DNA of 64,000 bases from Rhipicephalus microplus. Its lineage: Eukaryota > Arthropoda > Arachnida > Ixodida > Ixodidae. Shown piece after piece: positions 1-11,078 of the stretch. The translations under genes and the position numbers were made by a program. Numbering within the stretch: the first letter of the stretch is position 1; each line of letters opens with the position of its first letter. The notes beneath the pieces were generated by a model, which made no database searches, was not told the origin of the DNA, and saw only the letters and a program-made list of their open reading frames with translations. The stretch spans positions 321,552,017-321,616,016 of the forward strand of contig NC_134710.1 of assembly GCF_043290135.1 (NCBI RefSeq). Reading direction: 5' to 3'.

Positions 1-1878
1 TAGAAAGGAAACATTCAAGCCAAAATAAAAGTTTCGTATCAAGATTAAGATTTTGTAGTTTGTGAAGTAACAACTTGTGACATACTTTATCGAAAGCTTT
101 GGAAAAGTCTAAAAAAAGGCCATCAGCGATGGATGAATGATCAAGAATGATGTTTAATCCATGGGTGAAAGATGCAAGTTGAGTCTCGCATGAATAGTTT
201 TTTTCTAAAACCGTGTTGACACTTGGAAAAAAACGAGTTAGATTCGAGAAAACCTGCCAGTTTGGTATATAATATGTGTTTTAGTATTTTACAAGGTATG
301 CTGGTTAGCGATATAGGCCGGTAGTTAGACGGTGAATGTTTGTTACCAGTTTTAAACAGTGCAATTATCTTTCCAATCTTAAAGTCGACGGTGAGAAAGC
401 CTTCATGAAGCGATTGTTCGAATATCTTCGTTAGTATGATTGAACAATGAGAGCTGGTGTTTTTCAAAAATTGAGGACTGATTGTATCACACCCAAGAGA
501 CGAGGAAGGCTTTAAGGACTTGATTACAATTTCAACACCAACGTAGTCAATAATAATAGGAGGCATGGGTGGGTAGTCACAATGGGGGGTGGTCGGAACA
601 GCGGCCTCTGTAGTTGCTGAGAAATTTCTGGAAAAGGCATCATTAAGGGCTTCTGCACACAAATGGGGGGGGGGGGGAACGGTGTTTCCAGCACTGTCAA
701 TCAAGGTTAACATTTCGCTATCTTTGGGGTTAATAACGCGCCAAAATTTCTTAGGATCAGTTAGTAACATATTCGGAAGCGTGGTGTTAAAATAGCAATA
801 TTTCGCACTTTGTAGTGCGGTGGTGTACTCTTGGGAGGCTTTTTTGTAATCGTCCCATCGAAAGATGCAAGAGGATTTTTTCGCGGCCTTGTAAATACGA
901 TGCTTTTTGTTTAGGAGACGCTTAATCTGTATATTGAACCATGGTGCATTTTGGTTGGATGTGATAGTGCGAACAGGAATGTGTTTATTTGTTAGCTGTT
1001 TCACCTTATCTACAAAAACGTCCCAGTTAATTTGAACACTACGACTATCAAACGTGGAGAGGAAATTATCAAGAAGTGTGCAAAGTTCATTATTAATGGA
1101 GACAAAATCGGCTTTACTGTAGTCATGAATTGTTTTAACCGTTTTTACACGCTTGGGACAGGATGCGTTGATGTTGAACGACAGCAGAGTATGATCGCTT
1201 AAACCTGGTAGATGGGTAATGCTCGAAACAAAATCGGAGTGGGACGAAAGCAAAGCACAAGGTCTAGTGTGTTAGCTACCGACACAGTAGTTCTGGTAGG
1301 TTGCTTTACTAATTGTGACAAGGAAAAACAGAGCACAAATTTAAGAAATCATTTGCGAATGTGGAAAAGCGGCTGATGGTAGGTGGGTCAGTTGCCCAGG
1401 AAATGTTTGGAATATTAAAATCGCCTATTAGAAGCAAAGGAACCTACGGGTGGCGAGACTTAACAATGTTGATAGCGTCGTGCAGTTCGTTGATAAAGGA
1501 CGGGGATGATGCAGGAGGACGATAGCATGCACCGACAACAACTTTTCGATGGGAGAATTGGATAATGGCCCATACTATCTCCAGATCTGAAGGAACATGA
1601 ACACACTTTGATGGTAGGGTTTTCGTAATAGCCAGCAATACGCCGCCCCCTTGGCGGGCTGTTCGATGACATCGGTAAAAAGAAAAAGAATGAGCACAGT
1701 CAAGTAATTCGTGGTCAAGAATATCTGGATGCAGCCAAGTCTCTGTTAGTGCTATAATATCAGCATTAGTTGTAGTAACGGCAAAATGAAGATTATCGCG
1801 TTTTTTAAGAATGCTACGAATGTTGGTGTAAAGAAATGATACGCGATTTAGTTTCCTTCCACTGCCCCTCAGTTTTTT
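1..1878 (-). pseudogene. LINE A ORF2 (AP-endonuclease plus start of reverse transcriptase), frameshifted
   Basis: ORF2 would nick target DNA and prime reverse transcription from it. From about 1848 downwards the frame reads VSFLYTNIRSILKK, ADIIALTETWLHPDILDHELL, GGGVLLAITKTLPS and VVVGACYRPPASSPSF, all endonuclease-domain landmarks. A TAG at 1444-1446 interrupts it just before LLLIGDFNIPNISW. A second stop and frame change lie near 1260-1310. The 370-codon stretch at 141-1253 then holds the end of the endonuclease (SDHTLLSF), the linker, and the reverse transcriptase fingers (SSSLGCDTISPQFLK, IIALFKTG, NYRPISLTS, CQHGFRK). Another frameshift lies near 200. The palm motif LDFSKAFD is present, but the catalytic (Y/F)xDD box is beyond the window edge. 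Confidence 0.88.
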
Positions 1879-2883
1879 CTAGCTTTCATTGCTCGGCACG
1901 GCGTGGCTTTGGGGGTTATGGGGCAGGCGTTGTAGGTGCTCTGTTACGCGATTAGTTGAGGGGTCGAAGAAGTATTGTTTTTTGTTCATAATCAGCTTGT
2001 TGTGCCGGAGTTGGAAGGGTGCTTCGTTTGACTGACTTTTCGCAAAGGCCGCAAGTTGATTTCGAGCATGGCGTGTCGCCGGCGAATAATCTTCGTTCAC
2101 AGAAATGTCCTTTTCTTTAAGTTTTTTGCGTGCTTGGAGTATTTTGTCTTTTGTTTTAAAATTGGCAAATTTTACGATAATGGGGCGATGTCTACCTGGG
2201 CGAAATGCTCCCAAACGGTGAGCTCGCTCAATGTCGTTTGCGGATAGCGGATCAATTACGCCTGTCAAAACTTCTCTGATGTGGGCCTCAGATTCGTCCC
2301 AAGTTTCTTTGCAGTCGGGTACGCCATGAAACAGGAGGTTATTGCGGCGCGACCGGTCATCTTGTTCATCAAGGCGTGATTGCAAGAATTCAAGCTCTGC
2401 TGTTAGCATGCCGACTGTAGAATTAATAGTTGCCACGTCAGCGTTGCGATTGTCAAGACTTTACATTTTACCTTCAACGGCTTCCAATCTACTCTGAAGA
2501 GTTCCAATTTTGTCTTCTTTGCTCTTTTGACTGCTCTTGATGATTTTTATATCAGCCACTAACTCCTCTTGACTCTTCGCTGATTTCACAGATCGGGCGT
2601 GAACATCTTTTAAGAGATAAAAAATGGCATTCAACTGCTCAGAGGGTTCATCAGGCAAGTTTTCAAGTTGCGGCAGCGCCTGAGAACGCGTAAAGGGACC
2701 CGGGTTAGTTTCGACATCGCCGGATTGCAGTAACAAGAACAGCATCGAAAAACAGTCGCAAACAATTTCAGACATCAGTTGTGTGTGCGGGAGCACAAAA
2801 AGAAAAGGGTTGTCGCTCTTTTTAGCGTATAAAGGCAATAGTTTACACATCTGCGATGGACAAAAACGACGTGCGTTAGGCAT
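1879..2883 (-). pseudogene. LINE A ORF1 protein (2A-like motif, coiled coil, RRM-like domain)
   Basis: This is the RNA-binding chaperone ORF of LINE A. One frame runs from the ATG at 2883 to the TAG at 1879 and is interrupted by a single in-frame TAA at 2461-2463. Residues 1-54 are a poorly conserved leader with a hydrophobic stretch (CFSMLFLLL). GDVETNPGP follows at residues 55-63, then a Lys/Glu-rich coiled coil to about residue 140. After the stop comes an L1-ORF1-like region with RRNNLLFHGVPD, DIERAHRLG and RPIIVKFANFKTKDKIL, and a C-terminal basic segment. In LINEs this protein binds element RNA and trimerises through the coiled coil. The start was chosen because this ATG lies upstream of the motif. 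The stop codon shows that this copy cannot make the full protein. Confidence 0.82.
2695..2721 (-). other. 2A-like ribosome-skipping motif in LINE A ORF1
   Basis: The nine codons read GDVETNPGP, an exact match to the D(V/I)ExNPGP consensus. In known 2A peptides the ribosome fails to form the bond between the last Gly and Pro and continues translating. The hydrophobic CFSMLFLLLQS just before it fits the upstream helix these peptides need. Skipping here would release a short leader of about 62 residues and an ORF1 protein starting with Pro. 2A-like motifs are documented in non-LTR retrotransposons of trypanosomes and several invertebrates; activity of this copy is inferred. Confidence 0.75.
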
Positions 2884-3206
2884 ACTGTCTGCGCTGCTCT
2901 CGAACTCACTGAAAACATGGCAAGGCGTGCAGAAATTTTAACTGTCCGTAGGCACAGATAACGTGGTTGACGAGGGCGATGCGCAGTGGGTCGTGCGCGT
3001 CAACGAAGGCAGATTGTGAAAGGAACCTTGTTGTAGAAGGGGGTGGTAGGCGTGAAATTTCGGCAGAGGCAGCTTGATCCCGATGCTTTCCGTGGACGAT
3101 GACGACGATGGCGCCGACCACAGCACAAGGAACGTAAGTAAAACCTGCGATGGGCAGAAACGACGTGCGTTAGGCATGCTGTCTGCGCTGCTCTCGCACC
3201 CACTGA
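2851..3206 (-). repeat. Two direct copies of a ~62-bp unit in the LINE A 5' region
   Basis: 2851-2912 and 3145-3206 are near-identical (a handful of mismatches) and lie 294 bp apart. Both encode the same MPNARRFCPSQ start on the minus strand and then diverge abruptly after the same CATCGCAG. This looks like 5'-leader monomers of the LINE, or remains of a second copy; the element's 5' end therefore probably lies at or beyond about 3210. Evidence is direct sequence comparison. Confidence 0.6.
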
Positions 3207-3792
3207 GTCGATGTAATTTTTTACGGACGAGGTGTTAGTCCTCTGAATCGTTTTAAGTGTGAATACACTTTATAAGCGACCCAAAACCATCCACCGCCGT
3301 CGGCGGCGTCCGCAGTCTTCTCTCTATCTTTAAAAGAAAGAGGACTTGGCGGGCCGCAGCGCAACGCTCTACCGAATAAGTCATGGACGCGACGCTGATA
3401 TCGGTGTCAGTAACGCGCCTTATACCCCCTCCCCCTTCGCTCGCTCCTCCGCTCTCCTCGCTCGCTGCAGCTGCGCGCGCACCCCTCTCTCTCGCGCGCT
3501 CGCCTTCTCTCTCAGTCTCCCGTCGAGAGCGGGTCGTGAGGGGGAGTAAAGTTAAAATCCGTTGGAATTCGCCAGTGAGTTAACGTAAACTCCCCCGTGT
3601 GATCAAATTGCGATTCCCAGGAACCATTACACCATAAAGGCACCATAGTGTGATTAATAAATATAATAGTGCGAATCGATAAATACCCCTCATAGCATCA
3701 CCCGTGCATTCGCACTTAACCATGTTCACCCTCGGGGAAATGCTTGGGAATTTTCTTTCAATGTTATCACCAATGTGACTGCAATGTCATTG
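3207..3792. other. No gene recognised; pyrimidine/CpG-rich low-complexity stretch
   Basis: About 3420-3545 is rich in CT and CGCG runs (ctctctctcgcgcgctcgcc type). No coding motif, tRNA or transposon terminus is recognised. A promoter-like CpG-rich patch is possible, but nothing specific supports it. Confidence 0.4.
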
Positions 3793-4776
<984 letters not shown>

Positions 4777-4845
<69 letters not shown>

Positions 4846-4938
4846 TTTCTTTCTTTCTTTCTTTCTTTCCGTCTTTCTTTCTTTCTTTTTCTTTCTTTCA
4901 TATTAGTTTCCTTCTTCCTTTCTTCTTTTCTTTCTTTT
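4777..4938. repeat. (CTTT)n microsatellite, interrupted
   Basis: Long polypyrimidine array of CTTT units with interruptions (cttcc, ccgtc, tttttc) increasing towards the right. It creates long open frames of Phe/Leu/Ser on one strand and Lys/Glu/Arg on the other that are not genes. Confidence 0.97.
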
Positions 4939-5944
4939 TTTAAGTATTTCCAATATCTTGAAAGATTTTCAGTTCCATTTTTTTCTTCTACATGACAATC
5001 AGTTTACTATTTGCATGTATTCTTGTCTCTATTTAGATCTCAATCCTGCATGACGCAATCCCGTCAGTAAATAAAGCTTTTAGGAGTTATTACTTCTATA
5101 TACCTGATTCTTGATTTTCTTCCCTCTGCATGAGCGCAGCTTTGTTTGTTATACCTTGCGCGGCTTCCATTGTTAACGCTGCTTTCTTGCCAATTGTAAA
5201 GGAAGCGGGAATTATGATGTCTTCTGCTTATCATTCTTGTTCCTTCAATTACTAGCTTTAGGTTACCTGTGCACATTACATTGGCATTAAACTTGCGATT
5301 GCAGTGTGCACTCGAGAGGCACGGCTTATTTCCACACATCGAACAACGTGGAAGTTTGTCTGGGCCGATTCATTTTGGACCGGAAGCTAAGAGTGCAATA
5401 TTTCCTGGCATCATATCGATTGTGGCCGAGACGGCACTTCGCTTTTTTTTTTTTGTTCACGAGACCACGACTTCTTTTCCCCCCACATCTCTATTGCGTC
5501 AGATTGCCACAATATGTTGCCTTTTTCTTGCTTTGCTAGGCTTTCCTACTGCCTAATAAGAGGCCTTGGTACCTATAGCGTTTTGGCCAGCCGTACTTCG
5601 GGTTCGCCTCAGTGATAGACGTCGCCACAATTCGCGACACTGGCGACTCTGGCGAATCACTTTATGACTCGAAAAAGAAGTCATTGTACTGAGGTCTTTT
5701 TTTTTTCGCTCTTGGTCAAGCAGGGGTGGGACATAAATGCAAACGAGGGCAGCCGTCAAACGTCACTTATGGATTTCCAGTCACTCAACTTCCGTGTGGA
5801 AACCATGAAATAGTGAAAAAAAAACGATTATTATGATGCGCGGCCCCTCAGTTTCACAGACGCCCTGAACGTCAACACACGAGGTCCCAGTTTGTTTGTT
5901 TTTTTCTGCCATGAAATGTATTATGAGATTGCAATTCGGGTTTC
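4939..5944. other. No feature recognised
   Basis: Unique-looking AT-rich sequence. No protein motif or repeat terminus is recognised. Confidence 0.4.
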
Positions 5945-6590
5945 GTGCAACACCGTAGTTGTCCGCCACTGCCGGTGTCTCTAACTGCAATGCGCGAAAT
6001 GAGAAACAAAATTATAGTACCAATAACACAATGGGGCTCGAACCCGGGTACGCTGGGTGCCTGCTCAATATTCTATCACTGGGCCACTCCGGTGCTTGGG
6101 ACATGTTCGCCAACTTGTCTTGGGCAAACTTGATGTCGGTGAAGGAATCGTGGTAATATGAATAATAAAGCGTTTTAGAGCAGCAAAGGAACAACCATGT
6201 TTCACACAACGCGAATAGCGTAACAATTGGGTCGCACAATGCTCCAACCCATTAGAAAAGCTTGGTATTTATCACCTATTAGGGGTGGCGCATACTCACT
6301 TCAGGCATAATTTTTCATAGTCGTCAGCCACTGCAGGAACGATTGGCACAAAATTCCTTGCAAGTGTTTAGCGAATATCACACTTCTCAGCAGAATCACG
6401 AAGGATAGCGTATGCCGGCATGCTACTCAGAATTTATGATTATTATTGCCATAGTGGGTACCCAGCAAGTGTTTTTGGAGCAGTTACCTAATGAGTGTTT
6501 AGAAAATGCTCTAAGAGGCCGCTCCTCTAGCTCTTTCTGTGACTGTGTCACGCGTTTCGCGCACGTCTGGCGTTTTTCCCTCTATGCTTA
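5945..6590 (-). repeat. Tick repeat with tRNA-like module, copy 1
   Basis: This stretch aligns along most of its length with 7156-7775. Shared blocks include the opening ccgtagttgtccgcc, a CGAACCCGGGT box, the aataaagc block, and an ending in gtacccagcaagt followed by a cgcctct-type block. Read on the minus strand it holds a Pol III-like pair of boxes. A box-like TGGCCCAGTGATAG lies at 6073-6086, and B box-like GGGTTCGAGCCCC at 6033-6045. That spacing fits a tRNA-derived SINE head. It is too diverged to be a working tRNA gene. The family name is unknown to me. Confidence 0.6.
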
Positions 6591-7155
6591 AAACGTATAA
6601 GGAGTCAGTGTTTCGAGCATAACAAAAATATGGCGGGACATAAGAGAATAAAGTACAGCGAATATTAATTTTAAGAAACACATTTGTGGGTTGACTTGCA
6701 TAGATTCTGATATAGATAAATGCAAGCATGAAAAAATTACGTCATATCCCTCTTTAGAACACCTTGTGTAGATGCGAAGCAGCGGGTGCTAACGCTTACA
6801 CTGGTAGCGACGTTGATGCTGGCGCTCATCGCAGCGTTGGGCAAGAGAAAAACCTTGGGAAGCGCAAAGCACGCTGTGGTGCATCGGTGTTTCACTGAAA
6901 CAATCCAATCGCTGCTAATTGGCAATGAGAGTAAGAAGAATACGATTGAACACAAAACCCCTTAGTGTGCTTTAGTTAACGCGCACGCTGTGAGTTTTGT
7001 TTGTTCAACAACGCTCCTACTGGCACTATATTGGAGTTCAAGATCTAGTGCCCATATATATGGGGTGGCCAGTGAACGATTGAGCAGCGCGAGCAGTCAG
7101 CTTTTTTTCCACCGAAAGCTGTTATGAGGCCCGTAGTTGTGCGCCGCCGCCAATG
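6591..7155. other. No gene; contains an ATGCGAAGCAG motif
   Basis: Nothing coding is recognised. At about 6768 the motif tagATGCGAAGCAG recurs in the same form at 36961 and resembles the left end of the minisatellite elements at 40251 and 53802. Confidence 0.35.
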
Positions 7156-7775
7156 TGCAGCGCCGTAGTTGTCCGCCGCCACCGATGTCCGTACGCACTA
7201 TCACACAATATAAGAAAAAAAAACTCTAAATAAAGAACACTAAGGACACAATAGGTTTCGAACCCGGGTCACCTGCGTGCTAGCCCAGTTCTCTACTACA
7301 GAACCATACCAGTGCTTCGAACTCGCTTCCAAACTGGCCTGAGGCAGACTTGATGTCGGGAAAGCAATCGCGTTAGTATGAGTAATAAAGCATTTTGGGA
7401 CATCAAAAAAACAACCAGGCGTCACACATTGCAAATCGCGTAACGAGTGGGTCGTCCAATTCTGCAACCTATTACAAAATCTTCTTGATCACTTATTCAC
7501 TGTAGCGCATACCCACTTCAGACATAATTCTTCCGGCATAACAAGTCTCTAGCGGATACCACGGTTCTTTAAACAATGACGAAGAATTGCGTAGTGAATG
7601 CCAGCCAACTACACAAAACTTAATATTATATATAGTGTAATGGTACCCAGCAAGTTTACTTGTAGCAGCTACCCGAATAATGATAGAATACTCTGAAAGA
7701 CCGCGCCTCTCTTCGAGCTTTCGCTATGTCTGTGCTGCGCATTGCGCGCAGGCCTGGCGTTTTTCGATTGAGGAA
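7156..7775 (-). repeat. Tick repeat with tRNA-like module, copy 2
   Basis: This is a diverged second copy of the repeat at 5945-6590, in the same orientation, with a minus-strand B box-like GGGTTCGAAACC near 7257-7268. Its left end is preceded by a short duplication of the cgtagttgt(g/c)cgccgcc block at about 7128-7190. The two copies share block order over about 600 bp, so they belong to one family. Confidence 0.6.
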
Positions 7776-7796
7776 CTCTCTAGCAGATACTGCCTG

Positions 7797-8082
7797 CGTC
7801 GGCATTGCGAGGCGAGACAGAGGAGCTTAAGAGAAGAGAAAGGGACGCTCATGCGCAATGCCGGTGTAAACGCTGCGGGGAGGAATGCCTAGAGTAGAGT
7901 GGGAAGCGTGCATAGGTTAACATACGCTCTCTGCGTCGGCGTGGGGAGGCGAGAGAAGAGGAGCATAGAAGAGGAATAAGGAGGGGACGCGCATGCGCAA
8001 TATGGGTGTTAAACCACTGGGTGAGATGCCTAAATTAGCTAGAGGGATTAGCGAGAGGGATTAGCAAGAGGGATTAACGAGA
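7797..8082. repeat. Degenerate tandem repeats (period ~130 bp, then ~13 bp)
   Basis: 7797-7895 and 7927-8035 share ctgcgtcggc, gaggcgagag, gacgc(t/g)catgcgcaat and gatgcctaa-type blocks, an imperfect duplication of about 130 bp. It is followed at about 8040-8082 by three copies of gagggattag(c/c/a). It is visible directly; no function is suggested. Confidence 0.55.
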
Positions 8083-8660
8083 GTGACACGCATTGTTCGA
8101 GAGAGGTAGGAAAGAGAGTTGAGTATGCGTAATCTGAGTTCGGACGCCTACGCCGCGGGACGTACACTTAGAAAAAGTGCGTCGCATCGAAAGACGGAAA
8201 TTCACCTGCTGGTATATGCCCCAGTCGTTTCCGTGGCGACGTTTGACTGCGACTCGTAGACGTTGTAGAAACAATTAGGGGATCTTACAGCTTCCCCTTT
8301 AGGAATTGAACGCGATAGCTACATCTTGTCCCTAGAGCGTATTCTAAACACTTAGTGCATGATACGTTTTCGAAATTTTTATGCACCCACTATACGTCGC
8401 CTTAACAGAATAGGCGCAGCAGCATGTGTATCTTTTGTATTGGCGTACCGCCTTTCAACCGCGGAGCCATTATTATAATTATATATTCTGACACCCGTTG
8501 GCAATGGACATTCGTACCACGCATTATTACTGCAATATTTGATGTTGCATTTTGAAGCATGTATACAGGACGCATGTGTTTTTTGAAGCATGAAAACTAC
8601 TTTCAATGCATTTCCAAGCAGAAGAAAGTCTATTCACTCTTTTCACAAGCAGTGGCGTGG
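8083..8660. other. No feature recognised
   Basis: Unique-looking sequence with no coding or repeat signature that I recognise. Confidence 0.35.
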
Positions 8661-8662
8661 TC

Positions 8663-8895
8663 GTGTGCCAATCCGACTGTACAGAGCACTATATACAGCA
8701 TGCAAGAGTCAGAATGTACTTAAACGATTTCAAAAAGGCTGGCAGCTCCAAATGCAAAAACGTTCTTTTTTAAATTACACAACGAAACACTTACTCTGGG
8801 AGCATTTCTAAATGAGCGTGGTTTTTACACACCATGGGGATCTCACTGCCTATTCTGTAACAAACCGGAAGCTAATAGAGTGTTTCAGTGCTGGG
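8663..8895 (+). pseudogene. LINE ORF2 C-terminal remnant with zinc-knuckle-like motif
   Basis: Across a frame change near 8790-8810 the plus strand reads KRFQKGWQLQMQKRSF, then FLNERGFYTPWGSHC and LFCNKPEANRVFQC. The CxxC...H/N...C spacing after a TPWG-like start resembles the cysteine-rich tail found after the reverse transcriptase in several LINE clades. The fragment stops abruptly at about 8895. It is short and frameshifted, so the assignment is by pattern only. A remnant of another transposon protein is possible. Confidence 0.4.
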
Positions 8896-9650
8896 TAACC
8901 AAGCGGCTTGCGTACCCATGACGTTGGTGTGGCGGTATTGCCCATGCGCGAAACCCCAAACAGATGCATCGCAAGATCGCTGGGGCACTGGGGCCATGCG
9001 TCCACTCGGCCATACACAACGCTGCCAGCACTGGCCTCCTAGTGGAGATAAGCTGCGCATCATGTTAACCGTGATGTCACTCACCTCCACGGCGAGCCAC
9101 ACTTCACACTCACCTTCACTGGCGGTGGATCATTAGTGATTGAATTTTTTGAGCCGGATTACTAAAGCTAGAATGACCTAGAACATAGAAACCATAACGT
9201 GGGAGCCCCAGACCAGCTGAATAGCTGGCGCCATCTAGCTGGGCCATAGTGAACCAGTCAATCACACAACTGTTATTGCAGAAACATTGCGCATTTTAAG
9301 TCTCGTGCAAAAACCGCGCAGTGGCGTTATTACAAATGAGTTACCTTTTTAATCATTTCCACCTCGAAAATATTACGCGTAAGCCAACATGTTCATGAGT
9401 GTGGTTGGACGAATTGTCACAAGATGTCGACACCATCGTTACAGTAACCTTGTATTTTTTTCTTTTTGTCTATACTATAATACTGTACACGATAAAAAAA
9501 GTCTTGTGATTTTGCCGCAACGGCGATTCAATAATATGCAAGTTAAATGCAGTCAGCACCTCCATTTGTGGTTCGCATTTGATTTGGAAGTTTTGATGTG
9601 GAAGTTTTCTATTTTGATGTGGAATTTTTGTATTTTACCCGCATTACCAT
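8896..9650. other. No feature recognised
   Basis: No coding motif or repeat terminus is recognised between the LINE remnant and the 3' end of LINE B. Confidence 0.35.
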
Positions 9651-9689
9651 TACCCATACATCACCCTCAGCGCCATCTTGGGCATTATT

Positions 9690-10635
9690 GTGGGGGGCAC
9701 ATTGATTCATAGAATGAATCCACAGTCTTGCAGCCAATTGAATTGGCTTGTAACATACTTCATTCGACAATGGCTTGTGGGAAAATAATGATTAAAGAGA
9801 GCAGTTCTAGGGATTTGTATGGCCGTACTTTAAATTTGTGGTCATAAAGAGAGTTGATACTGTGCTGGTTTTAAATATTATGAAGGATTAATACCTTTTT
9901 TGTTATAGATTGAATAAAATACTTTCAATCCTATATTACGTCTTGGATCTTTCAAGTATAGCCAATTAAATTCTCTTTTCATACATTGGGGGCTTTCATT
10001 TCGGTCATATTTTCCCAGAATAAATCTTGCTGCTATCGACTGAATGTGCTATAGCACACGAATATGTACTTTGTGAGACGGATCCCACACAGGACAGGCG
10101 TATTTCAGTATTTGTCTGACGTAGGCATAATATGTGGCCTGTTTAAGCTCCTTGGTTACATATTTAGAAATTTTTTGTAAAAAAAAAGCCTAGGGTTTTT
10201 TTTCAGCTCTGCTAAGAACACTGCCAACGTGTTCAAATCATCCCATCCCCTAAAAACCATCCGTTGAAAACGTGACACACGAGTACTTGTGTTTGTGCTC
10301 TTTCTAAATTACTTCATTGTTCAAGATGTATTGATTGGTAAGCTTATTGACCCTTTCAGTGGAACTGACGTGAATGCATTTATTAGTGTTATGTACCATA
10401 TTTCGTTATTTGTACACCGTACTTCCATGTGACCAAGGTTATCCTGAAGCTGGTTGGAATTCGTTTGGTCAGTTAGTTCAGTATACAACACACAGACGGC
10501 AGCAAACATTATAATACTAAACTTAACTGTATCCGAAATATCATTAATAAACCCAAGAAAATCAAGTGAGCCAAGTATGGAACCCTGAGGTACCCCTAAT
10601 GTTACCGAAACTTGACATCCCCGTTTTGCGCCGAC
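9690..10635 (-). pseudogene. LINE B ORF2, reverse transcriptase palm/thumb and C-terminus
   Basis: This continues the interrupted ORF2: VSVTLGVPQGSILG at about 10590, then FLGFINDISDTVKF and FAAVCVLYTEL at about 10500. The last string sits where FADDCVLY is expected, so the catalytic Asp pair is lost (AA-V). Further down, YVRQILKYACPVWDPS and IQSIAARFILGKYDR (about 10130-10020) are the conserved CR1 C-terminal region. TALFNHYFP follows near 9780. Multiple stops are present. The coding end is near 9690, with the 3' UTR running to about 9650 or below. Confidence 0.78.
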
Positions 10636-11025
10636 AAGCTTAAAATTACTCTTGAACCAGGTGCGATGGAACGCGTACACCAAGTCGGGACCTTTTCGGA
10701 AAATAAAACTCGATCTATCATTAGTAAACTAGCCCACTACAAAACAAAGGAACGCATTTTGAGCTGCGGTCTCATGCTTAATGACACGGACTTCACCATT
10801 AGGGAGGACTTCACAGCTGCCACCCGCATTGCGCGGTCAAAGTTGCTGCAGTTCATCCGCCCCCAAAAGTGCGCATTTAAACTGAGTCTCGACAGACTTC
10901 ACGTGGACAAAAAGTGCTACATGTACGACCAGAATGCTGACAAAATTGTAGAAATATACAAAAAACAGACTGCGCTTGCCATAGCTGATGAATCTCCAGG
11001 TGTGAGCAATAAACCCACTGAATGA
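10635..11025 (+). pseudogene. LINE D ORF1 protein, N-terminally truncated
   Basis: The open frame encodes ERVHQVGTFSENKTRSIISK, HYKTKERILSCG and DFTIREDFTAATRIARSK, then KKCYMYDQNADKIVEI, ending with TGA at 11025. This matches the RRM-like core and C-terminal domain seen in LINE A ORF1 (DIERAHRLG, KTKDKIL, YSPATRHARNQ, KKQYFFDPSTNRVTE). The N-terminal part, where a 2A-like motif would be expected, is absent through 5' truncation. It would bind the element's RNA if complete. The frame upstream of about 10635 is LINE B sequence and not part of this protein. Confidence 0.75.
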
Positions 11026-11078
11026 CGCCCCTTTGTCCTCTGTACCTCTAAGCCTCGACCAAGCCGATCATCAACGCT

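Larger units (their letters stand above)
1..2883 (-). mobile_element. LINE A: CR1-type non-LTR retrotransposon, 3' part beyond the window
   Basis: The minus strand carries an ORF1 with coiled-coil and RRM-like sequence, followed by an ORF2 with an AP-endonuclease and the start of a reverse transcriptase. The endonuclease string GDFNIPNISW and the reverse transcriptase string NYRPISLTS are typical of the CR1/L2 group of LINEs. The coding region is broken by at least two nonsense codons and several frameshifts, so this copy is dead. The window edge cuts the element inside the reverse transcriptase palm (LFLDFSKAFDKV is visible close to base 60), so its 3' end is not seen. The clade is assigned by motif only; a phylogeny could move it within the CR1/L2/Rex1 group. 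Confidence 0.9.

Noticed and set aside
1460..1672. 70-codon frame overlapping the LINE A endonuclease
   Set aside because: It is the shifted-frame shadow of the endonuclease, whose motifs are in the other frame.
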